Of a stretch of DNA of 64,000 nt, positions 56,747 to 64,000 are shown one piece after another; within the stretch, counting starts at the first letter, position 1; the number at the start of each line of letters is the position of its first letter. Both the position numbers and the translations under genes were made by a program. The notes under the pieces were generated by a model, which had not been told where the DNA came from, did not search any database, and saw only the letters and a list, made by a program, of their open reading frames with translations. Source of the stretch: Trichinella spiralis (lineage: Eukaryota > Nematoda > Enoplea > Trichinellida > Trichinellidae); assembly GCA_000181795.3 (NCBI GenBank), contig CM012954.1:13769333-13833332 (forward strand), read 5' to 3'.

Positions 56747-57613
56747 CCAGTGTCGGCGATCACAAGTCCATGTATAAATTTGCAATGTGTATGTACGTGT
56801 GTGTGTGTGTGTATTTGCCCAGTTGAGTGTTGTTACGTGCCGAACAATAGCCGACCGCAACGTGCACAATGGAATTTTTCCAGTAAACACTTGAATCCGA
56901 CGGTTGGCGTTGTTGTTGATCACGTTGTGTTGTGTTGGGGTGGGGCATTTTCCACTTGTACGACAACGGCTGAGACTTGTAGTACTTTTCTCACACTGAC
57001 AAACAACCTTAAAATTTAACTGACATTCTAACCATATATAAACTTGAATAGTGAAGTTTCTTTTTTTTTTAATTTTATCAAGCAGACATAAAGAAATAAG
57101 TTCATTCATTTGTAATTTCTATAACATATTGTACTGAGGCACTGTTTGTTTGTTTGTTTGTTTGTTTATTAGCGTTGTAATTTCTTTTTTCTTTGCAGTC
57201 ATTCACGAGCATTGTTCATTTACTTTTGCACCACTGAGTTGGATTAATTATGAGTTGAAAAGTTGTGTTCAATAATTTTTATTCGTACAATTTTTTCTTA
57301 TTTTTAAATAATTCTGATCAGTCAGTAAATCATCATCCGTTTCATTTAGTAGTAACTAAAGTTGAAATTTGTTGTACAGCTAAGATGAAGGAGGAAAAAA
57401 CTTCTCGCTTTGAATGCAAGAACAGTGGAAAACGATGATGATCATCTTGGACATGGAAAATTAATTATACTACAATAAATAGGTTAAATAATTTGTGGAT
57501 CAGAAAATTAGCATAAAGAAGGCTTGAGAAATGAGAAATTGTCGCGTCAGTGGTTGTTGAAGTTTTCGACTGAAATCAATAGCTTTCTTGTTTGAGTGGG
57601 AGAGAATTTGGGT
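56747..57613. promoter_or_regulatory. Region upstream of PRDM14 and downstream of the ZM gene
   Basis: About 0.87 kb on the 5' side of the proposed PRDM14 start. The PRDM14 frame stays open on the minus strand to about 57109, but translates a CA-repeat-derived Thr/His run and so is more likely 5' UTR than protein. A (TTTG)n array lies near 57145-57168. Confidence 0.4.
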
Positions 57614-59645
57614 TTAAAATTGACTTTCATTGGGACCAACTCGACCCAGCTTGACGTCGGTTGGCAGCTCGGGGACGTGGCTAATTTGAGAAAAAGAAGC
57701 AATCGGGGCCGTGGACGAAGTTCTGGTAGTGACGGTGCTTGTGTAGACGGATTTTTTGTAATATTTTTTCGTCGTATGCCGGGAGACAGTGCCCGGCTGG
57801 GCCGGCTCTTCGAACACTTTCTCCTCTTGTTCCGTGTGGACGCTGAACTGTTTGCCCGGATCGGCGGTGGTGTAAATTTCCTTACTGTAGGCCACCTTCT
57901 GACCGTCACGGTCGAGGAAGGTACCCGAACTGGTGGACTGTGTTTTGCCGGCCGAGCCTGCCGGCGGATCCGACGCCCAGGGGGGCGTCGGCTGTTCAGA
58001 CCGCCAATGGGACGAACGGGCTTCACCGTGCACCGGGTCCGCATTGGGCTCTTGTTCACGTTGTCGGTCGACTTCGTGCTGCCAGAGACGGTGGGTTTTT
58101 TCGGCCCTCTGCTGCCAGCTCGGCTGCGTGTAAACGGTCTGCTGGACCTTGTTCACGTACGGATCCATCGTGTCGCCTCGCCTCTGCCAACTGTGCTGCT
58201 TCTCTTCGGCTCGACGTGCCCAACTCGGCGGCTGGTCGGCCGTCTTCGGCAGGCTGCGTCGCTGCTGATCCGGATCCAAGGCGGTCATCTGCTGTTCCCA
58301 ACGCGAGTGCTTGTGCTCGGCGGTTCGTTGCCAGTGGGGCGTCGGCTGGGATACGATCCACGGACGTTCCGCTTCGCCGCTCACAAGCGACGAGATGTTG
58401 ACCGCTTTGCGCGCGGTCGCCTCGACCGGACCGTGCATCACGGCCGGCGAGTTGGCGGTTCTCAAATTGGCGACGTTGTACCGCTGCCCAGGGCGCCACT
58501 GCGACCCGTTCCACTCAGTTTGGTCAATGTTCGGTGCTGTGTAGACTTTCAGCCAGCTGGTCGAACTGTTCCTGCTTTCAACTCGGCCTGAAGGCTGTGG
58601 CGCTTTCCGCCCCAATGCTGAGCCGGGTCGCTTCCACTCCCCCGTCGTCTGTGTCCAGTGGGGCGTCGGTCTGCCGGTGCTTTCCGCAGCTTTGGTCGCA
58701 GGGTGCGGCTTGTCGCCGACAGTCGGTTGGAACCTACTGCCGTGCTGCAGGGCCGGACTTGGCGGAGGTGGGCTTCGTTCGGTGATCTGTTCCCATCTGG
58801 CGTGCTTTTCCTCGGCGGTTTTTGTCCAAAGTGGCCTCTGGGCTTGGAAAACTTTTCCTCTTTCCAATTCGGCGAACTTGTCGACCACCGCTGCTGCATT
58901 GCCAGTCGTCGGTAGTTGATCCCGGCTGTCGTCTTCTCTGGATGTCACTTTCCAGTTGTAGTCGGTTTTGTGCGGTGTCGACGGCCGGTGATACTTTTCC
59001 GTCAGACGGTTCACGGCCGGTTCGACTGTTGTTGGAACAGTATCTGGCTGTTTCGAATACCTGGCGAATGGAGTCGCGTTCAACGGGCGCTGCTGATAGC
59101 TAGGAGCTTGCTTTTCGTGAACTCGTATCGACGAGCTACCTTCAAAATAGGATAAAACTCGCTGATCCGGTTGTTTATAAAGTGGTGTTCTAGTTGTAGG
59201 GTACTTTGCAATTCGGCTGTATTGGCGGTTTCATTGGTGACACCGGTCAAGTATTGCAGTCGTCGAAAACTCGGTGACTGCAGCTTGGGATCGACGAACC
59301 CTTGATAATGGGGATATTCATCCTTGGGGGTTGGTTCCTCGTAGCGTGCGCTGTGTTTCGGCGCCAATGGCTCATCGCCGTGCAGTAGGCGATAAGTTTC
59401 AGATCGCAATCCGGCGCTAGGTCTGCAATAGGAATTGAAAATCGAATTTGAACAATTTCACTGTCCTCATTGATCAATCAAAAAATGAATTGAACAAAAT
59501 CCTCAATGCTCATTGCTTCTACGTACGTAGGGGAACGCTTTATGTTCGGCGACAATGCGGCCAGAGACTGTTGAAACGCTTCTTCGACATTCTCCTTCGA
59601 ATACAGCGCTATTGGGCTGTTGAACTGCTGATGCGTCAGCGGCAT
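57614..59645 (-). CDS. ZASP-like-motif (ZM/DUF4749) protein with tryptophan repeats, no visible PDZ or LIM
   Basis: Proposed exons are 59645-59527, 59422-59140 and 59092-57614 (626 residues). The first exon carries QQFNSPIALYSKENVEEAF, an excellent ZASP-like motif, the alpha-actinin rod contact in ALP/ZASP proteins. The second carries SETYRLLHGDEP and LQSPSFRRLQYLTG, the rest of the PDLIM/Zasp middle domain. The long third exon encodes degenerate repeats of the form W-x2-T/R-A-E-x-K-x3-W (LWTKTAEEKHARWEQ, HWQRTAEHKHSRWEQ, SWARRAEEKQHSWQ, SWQQRAEKTHRLWQ), then a Ser/Thr-rich tail ending VGPNESQF. A muscle Z-disc or dense-body role is inferred from the motif. The 47-nt intron has a CAGCAG tandem acceptor. 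A 19-nt micro-exon (59706-59688) might extend the N-terminus. The third exon is strikingly GC-rich. Confidence 0.82.
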
Positions 59646-60965
59646 TTGCTCATTGAAAAATTCAGTTCAATTAGAAAAACAACTCACCCATTTACAACCC
59701 TCACAACTATAAAAATAAGAAAAACATCCATTGCATTGATGAATTGATTAATTAATTTTGTGGCAACATAATTTCTCTTCCACTTCATTTTTTTCGTTCT
59801 ATTGAAAATGATTAATTGAATATCCGCATTCGTCATCAGTGTAATTTTTATTTTATTTTTGTTTTTTTTTCAAACTTCAAACAATTTCCAGGCAAATTTA
59901 TTATCTTCTTTTTTTTTAATGTTATTATTGACTCTTTGTAACAACACGGAGACGAAACAGATGCTTGTTCAATTGTTTCTTGGTTTATGAAATTTTTAGA
60001 AAATATATTATCATTTGATTAATTTGAAAAATTGCTCACAGCTGAAAATGCAACATCAAACTGTTGTTGTTCTTTTGAAAATTTTCAATTCAAATAACCA
60101 TTTTTAATGAATTGTTGTCGTTTTTAAGTTTATTATTTATTTGTGTTCTTTAGTCAACTATTAGCAATGATAACTTGATCACTTTTCATATGATGCTGAA
60201 ACTATTAATTTATTTGTTGTTTTCTGATCGCTGTATTCAAGCTTGTTAGCTATTATTATTCGTTGCTTCAACCAAACAAATAATAATATATTATATAACG
60301 TATATAATGAGAAATTTTTAATTTGTTTGACATTAATGCACAGCTCTATATAGCATTTTGATGAATAAGTGCAATTGTCAGGAAATTAGATTTTATGAAA
60401 AATACTTTAATAATTGTATCTTCATGAAAGTTTATAGGTAACGTAGGAAGGAAATTTTAAAAATAAATGTAAAATTCTGTTTTTGAAAAATATTTAATTT
60501 TCAGATACTTTTGATAAATCTAACGATAATTTTTAATGTTTACAATATTTGAGAGAAAATGAAATTAGAAAAAAAACAGAACGAAACTATTTTTAGAGAA
60601 TATGAAAAATGTGAATATGAATGGTTAGAATGTTTTATCGAAAATTCAGAAAATTCTGTTTTGTAATGATGTCATTTTTGCATAACGTTTTTTGTTACAA
60701 GTAAATAATATGAAATTGTTATTGAACAGTATTTTTAACATTTTCATTTTAACAGATGAACATTGAAAATAGCGAATATTAACAACATACGTTAAACAAA
60801 GTGAACGTGATTTCATTTTAATATATATGTATGTATTGTGATGAGTGTTGTTTAGTGAACGAGCAGAAATTATTCATTCTTATTATTTATTTGTATATCG
60901 AGTGAAGGGAATATATTATCATCATCTTTACCTGGGCAAGATGGACTTTTTTTCTCTGCTTTTAG
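59646..60965. promoter_or_regulatory. Divergent intergenic region left of the right-edge gene
   Basis: About 1.3 kb of very AT-rich DNA separate the ZM gene (-) and the right-edge gene (+). No PDZ-coding exon for the ZM gene was found on the minus strand here. Confidence 0.4.
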
Positions 60966-63824
60966 TGGTATAGTTGAAAATTTTACAAGCCGGTCGATTT
61001 TGTGTCTGAAATGCAGCAATGGAAAATACTTTCGATACGAGCGCAACGAGAGTAAAAAGAAGAGGATAGCAGCTGTGGAAGAAGCAGAGAAAAGCTTACG
61101 TCGACGCGACGACCACGAAACTAGCATCCAACAGCCTGCCTATGCGCAATTTTATAATAAAAACGTAACGCGGCTGCGCCCAACTGCATCATTAGCTAAC
61201 TCGCCGCAAGCGACGCGTTTGGCGTATTTTCATCGAATCACAACGGAAGGTAAGAATAAGAGTGAGCATTCAATTCATTCATATATTGCTCATCAACTAT
61301 TTTTCAACCTAACATCTCACTCCTTAATATTCCACACACACACGCACATTTATATTTATAATTATATACATATATATTTACATACATACACTGAATGATA
61401 TATGTACTCACATACTTCTTCATTTATATATGTAAATTTATATAGGTCTATAGATGATTATGTTGCATTCATTCAAAGTTGCATATAATAGTACATTAGT
61501 TGATGCAATTTGTTCTCGTTTGTCATTGATATATAGATGCGATGGGGTCAGTTTTTTTTTCACGCTGTGCCAGTTGCGTAGAAATGCTTCACATTGTTTA
61601 TTTTTATTAGTTGAATAATATATTTTAATTGCAACGTTATATTGATATTATTTTATGTCATTTTTTAATTATTCAATTTCTGAATAATTTTAATATCAAT
61701 AACATCTTAATTTTTTGAAATTGTTCCCAACATTGCATTGCGCATTGTTCAACTGATGTTTCAACGTATCATTTTATCAGTAATAAAAATATTTTCCTCT
61801 ATTTAAACTTAACGATAGAATGAGTTTCATTAATATGTTACTTTATTATTTTCACCCGTATATTTTTTCTGCGAGCTGAACAACGAACAGTTCGCAATTC
61901 TTTCCTCGACATTTGTATTTTAAGGTAGTCATATTGTTTAATATTATTATTAATTTATTTTTATCAATGTTCAATTGCTAAATAGCGAATTATCAATCTA
62001 TCTATTCATCTGTGTATGTTCTTGTGTTCTGTGTGTTAAAGCAATTCTTAGCTAATTCAATTGAAACGATCCAAATTTGAATACTAATCCCCAAATCAAC
62101 TCGGTATTTTATAGGCTTGAATAATATTTAACACTATTCAATATTTATTTATTCATGTCCAATAATTTTTGGTATTAATTTTTAAGTTATAATTTTCTTG
62201 ACTGCGTTTGTTTCTTTTGCGTACAGCTAACTGTGAATTTCTGGTTGTAAGAGATTAAAAAAAATTTTTTTATCATTTTGCTTTTATAGTTTTGGTTCAA
62301 TAATATAAACTTTGTTTACATAGGCAGTATATTTCATTCGCATATATGTGCATTTTCAAGTAGTGCTCGTGTTTGCTATTCAAATTTTATGTTGACCTTT
62401 AAAATGAATTCGTTAGCAGGCTTATATATTTGTACATTTCTGTGACATCATACGTTTATAAATTATGTGCAATTCCATCACGACGATGCCAAAGGAAAAA
62501 TTTCATCTCACAAAATTTCCATATTAGTGCGTTGACCCTTTTCCACCATTGCGAGTGCTATTCCATTTTCTCTTATTATTATCATTTCACTGCTTCATGC
62601 TGTGTGTGAACACCGCGTCCGCTATTTCATACAACTCGGTGTTTTTCCACTTCAATTGTATGTATTTCAGTGAATTTTATACAAATTTAACTCTTAATGA
62701 TGGTGATGTGTGAAGTTGTGCATGGGTTGACTTGCATGCTGGATGGACGTTTTTTTCTTTACCTTATTCCTGCTTATAAGTAATTAATTGTTGTTCAATT
62801 TTTAGTTTTATGTTGATTTTATTCGCTTTTCCTGTATGCTGTGATTGTATAGTTTCATAGGTAGGTAATTTCAGTTATTTTAATAATTTATTTTAACTTA
62901 AATATTTTAGACGCGACGAATTACAAATTATCAATAAAACTTCATCTAATTCAACTTGGTAATTGCTGATTTATAAATTTTGATTTATGATTGATTTTTT
63001 TGATTTATTTATAAAATGCATTTATAAAATTTGCAAACTTTTTGCAGTATTATTTATTCCAAATTGTTCAGTGATATTGTACTTTGAAAATTTTACATAC
63101 TGTATAAGACATTATTTTACATCCAATATTAGAATAATTAGAATAGTTAGAAGTTGGAATAATTTTTTAAACGTTTATTGAACTTCAGGTGAGCCCAATG
63201 TGGAGATCTGGCACCAGGTATTGTTGAAGTGTTCTGTCCAACTTTTTCTAACTTTCCTGTCTTTGACTTTATTGCAAATGGGCGCAACGCTGTTTTCTGC
63301 TGGTCGATTTTTCTGTGGTCTGATGATGACGTTAGCCATTAGCGTTTCCTATGAACATCGTTTTACAAGAGCAGACAAAATTTTTGATGGAATGTTCCCT
63401 TTTCGGTTCAGAGCATTTTTTGTTATATTTCATTTAGGATGTCATAGGATGGAGCATATTGAAGAACAGTACGATGGGCCGTCGATGATTCTTTTTGCTT
63501 GCTGGAGTACAGCCGTATGAGGTGGTCCAGATTGTCTGCACCAGACATTGTGTCATTAGAACAGCACAGAGCAATCTTCAGTTTGTTTTTCTCTTCTGGA
63601 GAGGCTATTTTGTCATGCGCATGGTGGATAACAGTGAGCGACACTTGTTTTTTCCTGGTACGTTACTGATCAGTGTAATTTTTTTGTCAAAACAGCAAAT
63701 AGATTAGCCAGGCTGACATTCTGCTCTGATGGCCATTCTTGAATTGATGTTGCGTTTATTTTTTTGCAGTGTATCAACCGTAGTTGTATTTCATACCAGA
63801 AGTTTCTTCGCCATTTCCACACTG
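60966..63824 (+). CDS. 5' part of an unrecognised gene running off the right edge
   Basis: I do not recognise this gene. A block at 60966-61249 is open for 94 codons and reads as charged, protein-like sequence (ESKKKRIAAVEEAEKSLRRR, QQPAYAQFYNKNVTRLRPTA, QATRLAYFHRITTEG). It is bounded by a TTTTAG acceptor and a GTAAGA donor. In matching phase, a 29-nt exon at 63189-63217 would add GEPNVEIWHQ, and 63770-63824 would add CINRSCISYQKFLRHFHT with a GTAATA donor. No start codon is visible in the first block, so a further 5' exon is needed. The intron 61250-63188 would be 1.9 kb. The + reading is preferred over the opposite strand because both ends have fitting splice sites. Confidence 0.4.
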
Positions 63825-63954
63825 GTAATAAAATTAGCAGTGCTCATTTCAGCTATTGCCGCACCAGATAGAGACTTCCTTGCTATTTTTTAGATATATC
63901 CCAGCTATGTATGACAACTGTTCAGTTTTTAACACTGAATTATCCTTCAACTCC

Positions 63955-64000
<46 letters not shown>
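63955..64000. repeat. (TA)n dinucleotide array at the window edge
   Basis: About 23 TA units run to the last base of the window. The true length is unknown. Confidence 0.95.

Noticed and set aside
56747-57109. N-terminal extension of the PRDM14 frame
   Set aside because: It is open but translates a CA-repeat into a Thr/His run and resembles no protein; the ATG at 56746 gives matching phase and a length near that of vertebrate PRDM14.
57596-58591. 331-codon open frame on the + strand
   Set aside because: It is antisense to the ZM gene exon, whose minus-strand frame carries recognisable motifs. The + frame is arginine/leucine-rich shadow translation of GC-rich DNA.
59688-59706. 19-nt micro-exon extending the ZM protein
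   Set aside because: Splice ends fit and the frame is open (CEGCKW), but it needs a 39-nt intron and yet another upstream exon; too little evidence to include.
59448-59747. 99-codon + strand frame
   Set aside because: Antisense to the exon that encodes the ZASP-like motif.
60870-61127. 85-codon minus-strand frame as a PDZ or other 5' exon of the ZM gene
   Set aside because: No PDZ landmarks such as GF or GL-G-D. It overlaps a better-supported + strand exon candidate.

Overview
The window is eukaryotic nuclear DNA from a small-genome invertebrate. It holds AT-rich intergenic DNA full of simple repeats, compact multi-exon genes with many GT-AG introns of about 40-90 bp, and one intron-bearing tRNA gene. 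The genes are animal genes (Ran, ribonucleotide reductase R2, FNDC3, a Zasp/ALP PDZ-LIM protein, PSMA1, INTS4, akirin, VPS33B, PRDM14). Intron sizes, acceptor style and the Zasp52/ALP-1-like four-LIM architecture suggest an ecdysozoan, possibly an early-branching nematode. The species cannot be fixed from sequence alone. Exon joins below were worked out by hand: reading frames and exon lengths agree across every join of the main genes, but no transcript evidence was available.

Layout. 1-411 (-): N-terminal part of Ran, cut by the window edge. 1127-2592 (+): ribonucleotide reductase small subunit, divergent from Ran. 4027-12207 (-): FNDC3, 15 coding exons, nine fibronectin III domains and a C-terminal membrane anchor. 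12.2-27.3 kb: about 15 kb with no recognisable gene. 27354-29819 (-): an unrecognised secreted protein built mostly from symmetric phase-1 exons. 31188-37227 (+): Zasp/ALP-type PDZ + four-LIM protein, with a possible short PDZ-only isoform. 37630-38928 (-): F-box/leucine-rich-repeat protein, convergent with Zasp. 40242-47318 (-): PSMA1, INTS4 and akirin, closely packed in one orientation. 48513-50389 (+): VPS33B. 50630-50716 (+): tRNA-Tyr(GTA) with a 14-nt intron. 51634-56746 (-): PRDM14 orthologue. 57614-59645 (-): a protein with a ZASP-like motif but no visible PDZ or LIM domain, encoded by an unusually GC-rich exon. From about 60966 (+): 5' part of an unrecognised gene running off the right edge.

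Most genes are housekeeping (nuclear transport, dNTP synthesis, proteasome, Integrator, endolysosomal fusion). The most interesting parts are the PRDM14 gene with a degenerate PR domain, two ZASP-family genes about 20 kb apart that retain complementary domain sets, and the modular secreted protein.
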